Of a stretch of DNA of 49,571 bases, positions 24,734 to 32,838 are shown piece by piece. The notes under the pieces were generated by a model. It ran no database searches. It was given only the letters and a program-made list of their open reading frames with translations, and was not told where the DNA came from. This stretch comes from an uncultured Lachnospiraceae bacterium. GTDB lineage: Bacteria; Bacillota; Clostridia; Lachnospirales; Lachnospiraceae. The number at the start of each line of letters is the position of its first letter. Position 1 is the stretch's first letter. A program made the position numbers and the translations under genes. The stretch is from NCBI GenBank assembly GCA_910587085.1, contig CAJUMC010000021.1, positions 1 to 49,571 of the forward strand, in the 5' to 3' direction.

Positions 24734-25852
24734 TTAATCCCTGCGCTTTTGAAGACGCCAGGCCGCAGCAGCCGCAACGTACAGATGCCAGCCGCTTCTC
24801 CGCAGCAGACCGATGCTCTTTTTTTCGTTTGCAGCGTAAGCGGCGGGACATTCCCGCGCAAGCCACCGCTCCGCCAGAACCAGCTCCCTTTTTGCCGCGC
24901 GGCACACCGGCAGGCTCAGTGCAATCTGCACCTGGTTCGCCTGCATTTTCGCGATTCCTCTCGCCAGATAGGCGAGACGCGGCGGAGAATCGCCGGCCTT
25001 TGCCCTCTTCCGATAAAAATCTGCGAGAGAGCGGAGCACCCGGTGATGCTGCCTGCGGTTTTTCTGCATATTCCTGACGGCTACGCTCTGGCCTGCATCG
25101 CCGAGGCGATATCGGTACACCGGCAGATCCAGGAGACAGCAGGTCTGAATCCACGGTATTGGAAACAGAATCAGCTGCATATCCACATAAAAACTATGTT
25201 CGCTGAGCCGGACGGAATGCTCCCGTAGAATCGAGGTCCGCACGGTCAGCTCATGCATCCGCACAAACAGCCTGTTCGCCGCAGCCTCAAAGGCAAATAC
25301 CTTCCCCCGCGGCAGCCCATTGCTTCCTTCTGCCGGAAGCAGCAGCTCCTTTGGGCACACACTGCCCCGACGGCCATCCGGCCGCGCTCCCTGCCGGCCA
25401 AAACGGTGCAGGCTCTCTTTCTGTGAGCCGCCCCTGCTTTTCCTTCTCAGGTGCCGAAGACAGCCGCGGCTGCCTTCCATAACGCGGACAAACGGCGTAA
25501 CGATAATGTCGCTGTCGATGGATTTCAGCTTTTTCAAATAACTTTCATAGGCCTTTGGATCAACGGTATCGTCACTGTCCACGACACGGAAATATTTCCC
25601 CCCGGCCGCTGCGATTCCCGTGTTGATGCCCGAGCCGTGCCCTCCGTTTTCCTTATGGATTACCCGGACAATATCCGGATACCGTTCCGCATAGCCGTCC
25701 GCTATCGTGCCGGTCCGATCTGTGGAACCGTCATCAATCACAAGCAGCTCCGTCTCTTTGCTGGCTTCGCAGGACAGCAGACTGTCCAGGCACTGTGCCA
25801 GAAACGCTTCCGCATTGTATGCCGGTATCGTTATTGTCAAAATCCTGTCCAT
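24734..25852 (-). CDS. GT2 family glycosyltransferase with an internal basic insert
   Basis: 372 residues from ATG 25852, 5 nt after the preceding glycosyltransferase. GT-A core: LTITIPAYNAEAFLAQCLDS, LLVIDDGSTDRTG, HGSGINTGI and FRVVDSDDTVDP, with the metal-binding D-S-D at about 92-94. Residues about 128-182 are an Arg/Gly/Ser-rich stretch unlike the rest, inserted before VFAFEAAANRLFVRMHELTVRT. In relatives I would expect only a short loop there. Builds the glycan on the cytoplasmic face, probably on a lipid carrier. The donor sugar cannot be predicted. The C-terminal quarter is basic and rich in Ala. Confidence 0.85.
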   Translation of the reverse strand: MDRILTITIPAYNAEAFLAQCLDSLLSCEASKETELLVIDDGSTDRTGTIADGYAERYPDIVRVIHKENGGHGSGINTGIAAAGGKYFRVVDSDDTVDPKAYESYLKKLKSIDSDIIVTPFVRVMEGSRGCLRHLRRKSRGGSQKESLHRFGRQGARPDGRRGSVCPKELLLPAEGSNGLPRGKVFAFEAAANRLFVRMHELTVRTSILREHSVRLSEHSFYVDMQLILFPIPWIQTCCLLDLPVYRYRLGDAGQSVAVRNMQKNRRQHHRVLRSLADFYRKRAKAGDSPPRLAYLARGIAKMQANQVQIALSLPVCRAAKRELVLAERWLARECPAAYAANEKKSIGLLRRSGWHLYVAAAAAWRLQKRRD

Positions 25853-25857
25853 AAATA

Positions 25858-26790
25858 TCACCTGCCGTTTCCTGGCCGCATTTTCGGACTCCCTGCTGTT
25901 TTCCGCCTGTGCGACCTTACTCCCTGCCGCCTCCCGGCCACGCTGCCGGATGTCCTGCTGCGATATCCCGTCTGCCTCAGCAGCTTCGTAAAAACCACCA
26001 TTCTGAGCCGGTTCGGCAGCGTTGTTACAACCGCCTGAACCCAAAGCGTTTTATAGTAATCCCATCGGCTGATATACCCGGTTTCCAGCATTTTCCTTCT
26101 GCCGGCCCGGTATTTTCGGAAATAGTCGGAACCGCCCCGCCGCTCCATCATCTCGTAGCCGGTGCGGACATAGACAAGACAGTCTTCCAGATTTCTGCAT
26201 TTCGCACCCGACTGGATCATGCGGATCCACAGCAGGCCGTCCTCCATAAACGGCGCATTTTGATAATTTCCTGCCCGGAGAACCGCACTCTTTTTATACA
26301 TTACCGTAACATGATTGAAGGCGCTTCGCTGCTTCTGATATTTGACAATTTCCTCATGGGTCAGCGGAACACGCCGGACGGACACGGTATTTTTCACGCT
26401 GCCGGAAAATTCGATGATGCAGCTTCCGAGAATATCAAGCTCCTCGTCTCTGGAAAATTCTTCCAGCTGCCTTTCAAACCGATCTCTTCGAGCGATATCA
26501 TCCGTATCCATCCGGGCAATCAGTTCATAACTGCAATGCCGGATACCCTCCGCCAGTGCCGGTCCGAGTCCCTGATTCTGCGGCAGACAGACCGTTTTTA
26601 TCAGTTCAGGGTACTTTTTCCGGGCGCTTTCGATGATGGCTTCCAGCCTCTCCGTGATCGGCCCGTCTTTCACAATCACTATTTCCGACGGAAGAACCGT
26701 CTGTGCAAAGATGCTTTTCATGCACTGCATAAAATACTCCGGCTTTTCCCTGATATACAGCGAAATCAGCACGGAAAACCCGGCGCGCAT
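25858..26790 (-). CDS. GT2 family glycosyltransferase, first gene of the operon
   Basis: 310 residues from ATG 26790; a TTG one codon earlier is also in frame. GT-A core: FSVLISLYIREKPEYFMQCM, SEIVIVKDGPITE, NQGLGPALAEGI and IARMDTDDIARRDRF, with the metal-binding D-T-D at about 95-97. This pattern fits the branch that often adds the early sugars of capsule or exopolysaccharide repeat units. The C-terminal tail (about 280-310) is basic and disordered-looking. It directly follows a leader with hairpins and a terminator, and its start overlaps the stop of a possible leader ORF. Confidence 0.9.
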   Translation of the reverse strand: MRAGFSVLISLYIREKPEYFMQCMKSIFAQTVLPSEIVIVKDGPITERLEAIIESARKKYPELIKTVCLPQNQGLGPALAEGIRHCSYELIARMDTDDIARRDRFERQLEEFSRDEELDILGSCIIEFSGSVKNTVSVRRVPLTHEEIVKYQKQRSAFNHVTVMYKKSAVLRAGNYQNAPFMEDGLLWIRMIQSGAKCRNLEDCLVYVRTGYEMMERRGGSDYFRKYRAGRRKMLETGYISRWDYYKTLWVQAVVTTLPNRLRMVVFTKLLRQTGYRSRTSGSVAGRRQGVRSHRRKTAGSPKMRPGNGR

Positions 26791-27032
26791 CAACTCAGCG
26801 CCCTCCGTCCCGGCCCCGAACTTCTCCTTCCGCCGTCCGCTGCACCTGATTTTGAGCGCAAAAAAGCACCCGGATACGGATACACCCTCCTCCTGTCAGG
26901 ACGATTGGCTGTATCCGTATCCGGATGCTCTTTCCGTTGATCAGCTATTTTTGCGTACTTTAACCAGACAGCGTCACACCCTGTCTGCTTGTTTGTCTGC
27001 TTATCTGCCTGCAATATTATGCCGTTTCTCAT
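26790..27032 (-). CDS. Possible leader ORF overlapping the first operon gene
   Basis: An open frame of about 80 codons from ATG 27032 runs through both leader hairpins, and its TGA overlaps the ATG of the glycosyltransferase (TGATG). The peptide begins MRNGIILQADKQTNKQTG and turns Arg/Gly/Ser-rich. The ribosome site (AAAGG) is weakly placed. If translated, ribosomes would cross the terminator stem and could keep it open. It may equally be chance reading through a structured leader. No family recognised. Confidence 0.25.
   Translation of the reverse strand: MRNGIILQADKQTNKQTGCDAVWLKYAKIADQRKEHPDTDTANRPDRRRVYPYPGAFLRSKSGAADGGRRSSGPGRRALS
26860..26928 (-). terminator. Terminator-like hairpin in the glycan operon leader
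   Basis: 19-bp arms, GCACCCGGATACGGATACA (26866-26884) and TGTATCCGTATCCGGATGC (26910-26928), pair with one mismatch across a 25-nt loop. On the minus strand the stem is followed by six T (26860-26865). It lies between the promoter at 27092-27120 and the first gene at 26790, so it would stop transcription before the operon unless overridden. Confidence 0.8.
26965..27012 (-). promoter_or_regulatory. Upstream leader hairpin and short tandem repeat
   Basis: CAGACAG (26965-26971) and CTGTCTG (26981-26987) form a perfect 7-bp stem with a 9-nt loop, placed before the terminator stem in the transcript. It is flanked by 12-bp direct repeats of the form GTCTGCTTxxxT (26983-27006). A small hairpin upstream of a terminator fits an antitermination or attenuation leader. 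Confidence 0.55.
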
Positions 27033-27091
27033 GGCGCTTATCATCCTTTAGCATGAATTTTTATGTTTTTTTAACGATTTTTACGTGCGCT

Positions 27092-27120
27092 ATTATAACA
27101 TACCATTTCGGGCATTGCAA
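27092..27120 (-). promoter_or_regulatory. Promoter of the glycan operon
   Basis: On the minus strand: -35 TTGCAA (27115-27120), a 17-bp spacer ending TATGT, and a perfect -10 TATAAT (27092-27097) with an extended TG. Expected transcript start near 27085, giving a leader of about 295 nt before ATG 26790. This is the best sigma-A-type promoter upstream of the whole 26-kb locus. Confidence 0.8.
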
Positions 27121-27536
27121 CTGTTTCTTGTTCAGCGCCCGCGTAAAACAATCCAGGAAACAGCAGATAATATAACGATTTTCCGCTTTGCACAGGCTTT
27201 TCCGCCCCTGCCCCCAAAATATTTTTCCAATTATTGATACATATTATAAGTCGAAATTCCAGACACTGCAGCAGTGCATCATCCAGTCTCTCCTTTTTTA
27301 CAACATAAATATACTTTCTGTGTTTTTCCTTTTTCCATATATTAAAAAATTCCGGCCGCCCCTTTGCCAGGAAAACTATTTCGTTTTTCCGCCCGGCATC
27401 ATACATTATTGCCGGATCGGCGCAGGTTAAGTCATACATCAATTTCCTGATGTTCCTTCGGTATCCTGCCGCAGACTCCGCAGCTTTTTTAAACAGCATC
27501 TGTGTAATACGGCATCCGTTTCGTTCCTTCCTGTTA
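27121..27536. other. Intergenic region between divergent units
   Basis: Apart from the divergent promoters at its edges I see no supported gene. A minus-strand frame of 142 codons spans it, but it has no ribosome site, resembles nothing I know, and runs across the glycan operon promoter. Confidence 0.5.
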
Positions 27537-27565
27537 TTGAACGTTCTTCTGCCCTGTGCTAAAAT
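27537..27565 (+). promoter_or_regulatory. Promoter of the two-component/ABC operon
   Basis: -35 TTGAAC (27537-27542), a 17-bp spacer, and -10 TAAAAT (27560-27565) preceded by TGC. AGGAGG (27580-27585) and the response regulator ATG (27592) follow directly, giving a leader of only about 20 nt. Confidence 0.8.
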
Positions 27566-27591
27566 GGAAGCAAAATTACAGGAGGTAAGAT

Positions 27592-28257
27592 ATGCCCAAA
27601 ATTATGATTATTGAAGACGATCCTGCCATTCGCGAAGAACTGGCCCTGCTGCTGGCCAACGAGGGCTATCAGACCGCCGCCGTTACCGAATTTGCAGATC
27701 TTCCCGGACAGGTCGAGGAGCATTCCCCCGATCTGATCCTTCTGGATCTGGGACTCCCCGGCCGGGACGGCATGGCCGTGTGCGCCGACATCCGAAAAAC
27801 CAGCCGCATCCCCATTATCTTTGTTACCGGCAGGGATTCTGCCATGGACGAGCTGCGCGCTCTGAGTCTGGGCGGAGATGATTACATCACCAAACCCTAC
27901 AACATCCCGATCCTTTTGATTCGAATCCGAACCGTTCTCAGGCGATCCGGAAAAGCCGCCGAAGCAGATACGCTGGAGGCGGCAGGGCTGGTTCTTCACC
28001 TTACCCGGGGAACCGTATCCGCCGGGGACAAATCCGCGGAGCTGACCCGGAACGAACTGAAGATCCTGGCTGTCCTCATGACTCATGCCGGCCGGATCGT
28101 CTCCCGGGAAGATCTGATCGACGCGCTCTGGGACTGCCGCATTTACATTGATGACAATACTCTCAGCGTCAATATGACCCGCCTGCGGGCCAAACTGGAA
28201 GAAATCGGCCTGCCGGGCCGGATTAAGACCCGGCGGGGAATGGGGTATCAGCTATGA
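27592..28257 (+). CDS. OmpR-family response regulator (BceR-like)
   Basis: 221 residues: a receiver domain with the acidic pocket IIEDD (about 6-10), phospho-acceptor Asp about 52 in LILLDLGLPG, and the conserved Lys in DDYITKPYN, followed by a winged-helix DNA-binding domain (about 125-221) ending KTRRGMGYQL. It overlaps the kinase gene by 4 nt (ATGA). With the downstream ABC transporter it forms a Bce-type module, which normally senses and resists cell-wall-active peptide antibiotics. It probably activates the transporter genes; I did not identify its binding site with confidence. Confidence 0.93.
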   Translation: MPKIMIIEDDPAIREELALLLANEGYQTAAVTEFADLPGQVEEHSPDLILLDLGLPGRDGMAVCADIRKTSRIPIIFVTGRDSAMDELRALSLGGDDYITKPYNIPILLIRIRTVLRRSGKAAEADTLEAAGLVLHLTRGTVSAGDKSAELTRNELKILAVLMTHAGRIVSREDLIDALWDCRIYIDDNTLSVNMTRLRAKLEEIGLPGRIKTRRGMGYQL

Positions 28258-29264
28258 CATTAGGGGAATTTTTATGCGAACGCCGGAACCGGCTTCTTGC
28301 CCGGGTGCTCTGCGCCGCGGCTGCCGCGCTTTTTCTCAGGGCAACCGGCACCCAGACCGGGGTACTTGTGATTTTACTGCTGGCTCTGTTTCTGATCTCC
28401 GGGACGGTGCTGTCTGCCGATTTTTTTCGCCGGCGGGCCAGGCTCCGGGAGCTTTCAGACATTCTGGACAGGCTTGATCAAAAATATCTGTTTGCCGAGT
28501 GCGTTCCGCCGCCTGAAAATCTGTACGAAAGGCGGATTTTCGAGCTGACCCGCCGGGCAGGGCGGGCCATGACGGGCGCGGTGTCCGACGCCAGAGCCGC
28601 CCAGCGGGAATACCGGGAATATGTGGAACAGTGGGTTCACGAAATTAAAACTCCTATCACCGCCGCCCGCCTGGTCTGCCGGGAGCTGGACGGGGAAACA
28701 CGCCGCAGGCTTACCGGGGAACTTGCCCGGATCGAGGCCCATGTAGAAAGGGCCCTGTTTTATGCCCGGGCGGAAAGTCCGGAAAAGGACTGCATCATCC
28801 GCCGGACAGACCTGAATGAAATTGTCTCTCAGGCTTTGGACGCCCACCGCACACTCCTGATTCAGAGCGGCGTCCGGGTGGAAGTTCAGGATCTGGACTG
28901 CACGGTCTGCACGGATGAAAAATGGGCTGTTTTCATTTTGGGCCAGCTCCTCCAGAACTCTGCCCGCTACCGCGGGGAGGCGCCTGTTATCACCTTTTCC
29001 GCCAGGTCCCTGGGGCGTCAGATCCTGCTTACCGTCTCGGACAACGGCATCGGCATCCCTGCCTGTGAGCTTCCCCGGGTCTTTGACCGGGGCTTTACCG
29101 GAAGCAACGGCCGCACCCGGGGAGGTTCTACCGGTATGGGACTGTACCTGTGCAGAAAGCTGGCAGCATTTCTGGAGCTGGATCTGCGCCTGGTCTCGGA
29201 GGAGGGAAAGGGAACTGCTGCCATGCTGACCTTCCCGGCTAAGCAAAATCTTTCAAAACTGTAA
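28254..29264 (+). CDS. Intramembrane-sensing histidine kinase (BceS-like)
   Basis: 336 residues. Two N-terminal membrane spans with almost no extracellular loop, then the H-box QWVHEIKTPITAARL with the phospho-His, an N-box LGQLLQNSARY, and ATP-lid glycines in DNGIGIP and STGMGLYL. The short-loop layout is that of kinases that sense through a partner BceB permease rather than by themselves; the permease is encoded downstream. The stop codon lies inside a 17-bp tandem repeat. Signalling goes to the regulator whose gene overlaps this start. Confidence 0.92.
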   Translation: MTLGEFLCERRNRLLARVLCAAAAALFLRATGTQTGVLVILLLALFLISGTVLSADFFRRRARLRELSDILDRLDQKYLFAECVPPPENLYERRIFELTRRAGRAMTGAVSDARAAQREYREYVEQWVHEIKTPITAARLVCRELDGETRRRLTGELARIEAHVERALFYARAESPEKDCIIRRTDLNEIVSQALDAHRTLLIQSGVRVEVQDLDCTVCTDEKWAVFILGQLLQNSARYRGEAPVITFSARSLGRQILLTVSDNGIGIPACELPRVFDRGFTGSNGRTRGGSTGMGLYLCRKLAAFLELDLRLVSEEGKGTAAMLTFPAKQNLSKL

Positions 29265-29299
29265 ATCATCCAAAACTGTAAATCTTTCAAAACTGTAAG
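29251..29299 (+). repeat. Three 17-bp tandem repeats across the kinase stop codon
   Basis: Copies at 29251-29267, 29268-29284 and 29285-29299 (last one shortened), all with the core CAAAACTGTAA. The kinase TAA (29262-29264) is inside the first copy, so each copy repeats the gene end and the stop. They separate the kinase from the ABC ATPase gene. Confidence 0.85.
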
Positions 29300-29376
29300 A
29301 CAGATCCATAACAGACCGCTACAAACGCCTCCGTTTCCGGTATATGATGATTTCACAGGCAAAGGAGGCAAACAAT

Positions 29377-30135
29377 ATGCTGCAGGTTCAGAATATTGAA
29401 AAATATTACGGAAACAAGAATAACATCACCAAGGCCCTGGATCGGGTAAGCTTTGACGTGGCTGCCGGGGAATTTCTGGCCATTATGGGGGCTTCCGGCT
29501 CCGGCAAAACCACCCTGCTCAACTGCATCTCCACCATAGATACTGTCAGCGCGGGCAGGATTCTGCTGGACGGCATCTGTGTGGAAGATCTCTCGGATGC
29601 GGAACTCGCAAAATTCCGCCGGGAAAAGCTGGGCTTTGTGTTCCAGGATTACAATCTGCTCGACACTCTCACCATCGAAGAAAACATCGGCCTGGCCCTC
29701 TCCTTAAATCACACTGATCCGAAAACAGTGCAGGAGCAGGTTCGGGAAAAGGCCCGTCAGCTCGGCATTGTCGAGGTACTGGAAAAATTTCCCTACCAGG
29801 TATCCGGCGGACAGAAGCAGCGGGCGGCCTGTGCCAGGGCGATGGTGGCCGGGCAGTCCCTGCTTCTGGCCGACGAGCCCACCGGAGCGCTGGATTCCAG
29901 ATCGTCCAAAAATCTGCTGGAGATTATGGAGCTTATGAACCGGGATCTGAAAGCAACTATTTTGATGGTCACTCACGATGCTTACAGCGCCAGCTACGCC
30001 GGGCGGGTGCTTTTTCTCAAGGACGGCCGGGTATTCAACGAGCTGCTCCGGAGAGATCGGAACAGGCCGGTATTCTATCATGAGATTCTGGATGTGCTTG
30101 CTGCGCTGGGGGGTGATGTCAGTGACGTTATTTAA
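29377..30135 (+). CDS. BceA-like ABC transporter ATP-binding protein
   Basis: 252 residues from ATG 29377 (AGGAGG eight bases upstream). Walker A GASGSGKTT, Q-loop FVFQDYNLLDTLTI, signature VSGGQKQRAACARAM, Walker B LLLADEPTGALD and the switch THD are complete. It belongs to the MacB/LolD/BceA group that powers transfer of substrates in the membrane plane rather than classical export. It pairs with the permease whose ATG overlaps this gene end by 20 nt. Role inferred: target protection or removal of a peptide antibiotic from its lipid target. Confidence 0.93.
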   Translation: MLQVQNIEKYYGNKNNITKALDRVSFDVAAGEFLAIMGASGSGKTTLLNCISTIDTVSAGRILLDGICVEDLSDAELAKFRREKLGFVFQDYNLLDTLTIEENIGLALSLNHTDPKTVQEQVREKARQLGIVEVLEKFPYQVSGGQKQRAACARAMVAGQSLLLADEPTGALDSRSSKNLLEIMELMNRDLKATILMVTHDAYSASYAGRVLFLKDGRVFNELLRRDRNRPVFYHEILDVLAALGGDVSDVI

Positions 30136-32071
30136 GCTTTCTTTAAGAGGTGCCGGACGTCAGGCAAAAGATTATCTGGTATACTTTGTTACGGTGGTAA
30201 TGGCTGCTGCTCTGCTCTACTCCTTCAACAGCCTGGTATTCTCCCGGGAGATCAGCGTCCTGTCGCAGAGCATGGAAATGCTGCCGGTCATGATCCTTCT
30301 GGCTGATCTTGTCGTGGTGGGTGTTTTCGGCTGGCTGGTTGCCTACGCCACTAGATTCATGCTCCTGCGCCGGAGCCGGGAGCTGGGCACCTATCTGCTG
30401 ATCGGCCTGGAAAACCGTCAGATGGCCCGGCTGTTTTTCCTGGAAAATCTGGCCGTGGGCAGTTTTGCCCTGGGGCTTGGCACCGTCCTGGGCATACTGC
30501 TCTATCAGGTTTTCCGTGCTGTTATTCTGGCCCTGTTCGGAATGCCTTACCACTTTTCCTTCGGCTTCTCGCTTCCGGCAGCGGGCCTGACCGCCGTCAG
30601 CTTCGCCCTGATCTACCTGCATGCCCTCCGCAGAAGCCGCAGATACATCCGCAGAGTGAAAATTCATGACCTGATCTATTCCGACCGGCACAACGAGAAT
30701 GCGGCTATTCACACCGGCAAATGGCGCCGCCGGATCTTCTCCGCTTCTCTTGTACTCGGTGCGGCCGGAACCCTGCTGCTGATGGCCGGGGATGCTCTGC
30801 TGGGCATAATCGGAGCGGCGTGCGTGCTTCTTTTTCTGTTCGGCTTCTTTCTCAGTTTTTCCTCCGGCGTCCCTGCCTACTTCGACCGACGTCCTGCCCT
30901 GAAGTACGGGGGACAGAATTTACTGATCTTCCGCACTCTCACAGCAAAGCTGTCCACAATGGGAGTCCTTATGGCCGTCATCTCTACAATTTTCACGGCC
31001 ACTCTTATCTCCGAGGGTACGGGACTGGTCTTCCGCGGTCTGTTTCAGGGCCGGGCAGCAGAAATCTCCTGCTTTGATTTGTATATCAGCGTTGCGGAGG
31101 AATGGCGGAACCATGATGCATACCTGGATTTCATTGAGGAAAATATTCCGGTGGAAAAGTCCGTGCTGTACCCGGTATATGTGAGCGGCAGCTCTCAGGT
31201 TGTGGATTATCTCACATCCTGCACGGTATATTACAGCCTTGACTTTGATCAGGACCCGATCCTTCGCTACAGCGATTACGCAGCTCTGCGCTCCATCGCA
31301 GGCTACCGGACGGCTGAGCTCGAGCCGGGACAGTATCTCATCCACTGCATGACCTATCTCGAGAACCCGATGAAGCAATATACAGGACTTCTCACGCTGG
31401 GGGATTTCACGCTTGCCCCGGGAACTGTTTACACCGAACACTTCCACCAGAACTATATCGAAGCCAATGGACGGGGTTATATTCTGGTGGTTCCCGACGA
31501 AGCCGCAAAGGGGCTTGCGGTTCACCATAAGGCCTATGCAGCCAAAACAGTCCAACCGGTAAGCCCGGAGCAGTATGCTGCTCTGGAAAACCTGCACAAC
31601 GGCATTGCGGACTGGACCGAACCGCAGGATTCCATCACTGCCAAAGCAAATGAGGAGGCAGCGGTTGCTTCCCAGACTGCCCTCTTCGTCTTCCCCCTGT
31701 ACTATCTGGCGCTGGCTCTGACCATGACGGCGGCTACCATCCTTACCATCCAGCAGCTCAGCGAATCGGAGCAGTACAAAAGGCAGTTCCGGCTGCTTCA
31801 CAAGCTTGGGATGGACCGCCGGGAGATGTGCCGCGCCCTGCGCGTGCAGTTTACCTTTTACTATGCCATGCCGGCGGTTCCTTCCTTACTGATCGGAGTG
31901 CCGTTTATCCTGAATCTGTGCAAAGCCCCGGAACCCGGCGTAATGGTCGGTTCCTCCAGCCCTGCCGCTATCATCGGCGCCGCACTGGGAATCTTCTTTC
32001 TGATTTACGGCATTTATATCACGCTGGCTTACACCGGTCTGAAGAGGAATGTGCTGCCGGAGGCGGATTGA
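30116..32071 (+). CDS. BceB-like ABC transporter permease
   Basis: 651 residues from ATG 30116 (GGGGGG just upstream); the frame is open further upstream, but only as an overlap with the ATPase. FtsX-type membrane pairs occur near residues 20-110 and at the C-terminus. About ten spans are visible, with a large soluble part between spans 7 and 8 (about 330-530), the hallmark extracellular sensor domain of BceB proteins. It is expected to recognise the antibiotic and to signal to the BceS-like kinase. A convergent gene follows after 28 nt, with no strong terminator between. Confidence 0.92.
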   Translation: MSVTLFKLSLRGAGRQAKDYLVYFVTVVMAAALLYSFNSLVFSREISVLSQSMEMLPVMILLADLVVVGVFGWLVAYATRFMLLRRSRELGTYLLIGLENRQMARLFFLENLAVGSFALGLGTVLGILLYQVFRAVILALFGMPYHFSFGFSLPAAGLTAVSFALIYLHALRRSRRYIRRVKIHDLIYSDRHNENAAIHTGKWRRRIFSASLVLGAAGTLLLMAGDALLGIIGAACVLLFLFGFFLSFSSGVPAYFDRRPALKYGGQNLLIFRTLTAKLSTMGVLMAVISTIFTATLISEGTGLVFRGLFQGRAAEISCFDLYISVAEEWRNHDAYLDFIEENIPVEKSVLYPVYVSGSSQVVDYLTSCTVYYSLDFDQDPILRYSDYAALRSIAGYRTAELEPGQYLIHCMTYLENPMKQYTGLLTLGDFTLAPGTVYTEHFHQNYIEANGRGYILVVPDEAAKGLAVHHKAYAAKTVQPVSPEQYAALENLHNGIADWTEPQDSITAKANEEAAVASQTALFVFPLYYLALALTMTAATILTIQQLSESEQYKRQFRLLHKLGMDRREMCRALRVQFTFYYAMPAVPSLLIGVPFILNLCKAPEPGVMVGSSSPAAIIGAALGIFFLIYGIYITLAYTGLKRNVLPEAD

Positions 32072-32099
32072 CAAAATAACATCCTTAACTGAATATTTG

Positions 32100-32783
32100 T
32101 TATCTTGACGGCATCTGGAACCCCGCAAGGGCTTTGTTCAGATAATCGTTAAAGGGCTTCATAATGCGGAAGAGCTCTGCCGCCCTTGCAGTGAATGCTT
32201 CTGCATCCGCTAATTCCTCGTCCTTCAGCGGATATTCCAGATACCAGCTCTTGAATTTCAGATATTCCGCCTGCGGATGAGCCTTCTCGTATCCCGCCGG
32301 AACATTCTTCAATGCCGTGCCCTGTACAGTAAAATGCTTTTCAAACTCCGGCTCGCGGATCAGCTTTTCCCACGCTTCACCGTTCCCGGCAATATAATCG
32401 CGTACCATCGTTGTTGCATCCTTAAACATATCCGCAAACAGGCCGCCGCCTAGAAAAGACTGATCGCCGGGCTTTATCATAAGATAATATCCGACCGGGA
32501 CCGGCAGTTTGCCGCAGGAGGAAATATGAGCACGGAATGCAGGATTATACGGCGATTTGTCATGGCTGAAGCGGGTATCCCGGACAAGCTTAAACGTAAG
32601 GTCTTTCGGATTATTGTGCAAAACGCTGTCATCAAATTTTCCGATTTTCAGCATTAATGTCTGCAGCAGTTTTTCAAATTCGGCATTTGCATTTTTGTAT
32701 TCGTCCTTGTTTGCATGATACCATTCCCGGGTATTGTTCCGGCTCAATGCCGATAAGTAATCTAAAATAGACTTCATATTCAT
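32100..32783 (-). CDS. DUF2461 family protein
   Basis: 227 residues matching the DUF2461/TIGR02453 pattern: an N-terminal LDYLSALSRNNTREWYHANK, then FKLVRDTRFSHDKSPYNPAFRAH and GYYLMIKPGDQSFLGGGLF. These proteins are widespread, soluble and of unknown function. Read from ATG 32783 with GGAG upstream. It follows a sigma factor gene by 55 nt on the same strand and may be co-transcribed with it. Nothing in its sequence suggests secretion or membrane location. Confidence 0.9.
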   Translation of the reverse strand: MNMKSILDYLSALSRNNTREWYHANKDEYKNANAEFEKLLQTLMLKIGKFDDSVLHNNPKDLTFKLVRDTRFSHDKSPYNPAFRAHISSCGKLPVPVGYYLMIKPGDQSFLGGGLFADMFKDATTMVRDYIAGNGEAWEKLIREPEFEKHFTVQGTALKNVPAGYEKAHPQAEYLKFKSWYLEYPLKDEELADAEAFTARAAELFRIMKPFNDYLNKALAGFQMPSR

Positions 32784-32838
32784 GGTCTGTTCTCTCCTTT
32801 ATGGTTTCTGATTCACAGTAAACGGCGCGGAATCCGGA

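Noticed and set aside
27071..27499. 142-codon minus-strand frame upstream of the glycan operon
   Set aside because: No ribosome site, no recognisable motif, and its end overlaps a perfect extended -10 promoter.
29251..29299. CRISPR array
   Set aside because: Copies are contiguous with no spacers, only three in number, and too short.
32072..32099. Terminator between the BceB-like gene and the DUF2461 gene
   Set aside because: Only a 6-bp inverted repeat (ATAACA/TGTTAT) with a long loop; too weak to call.
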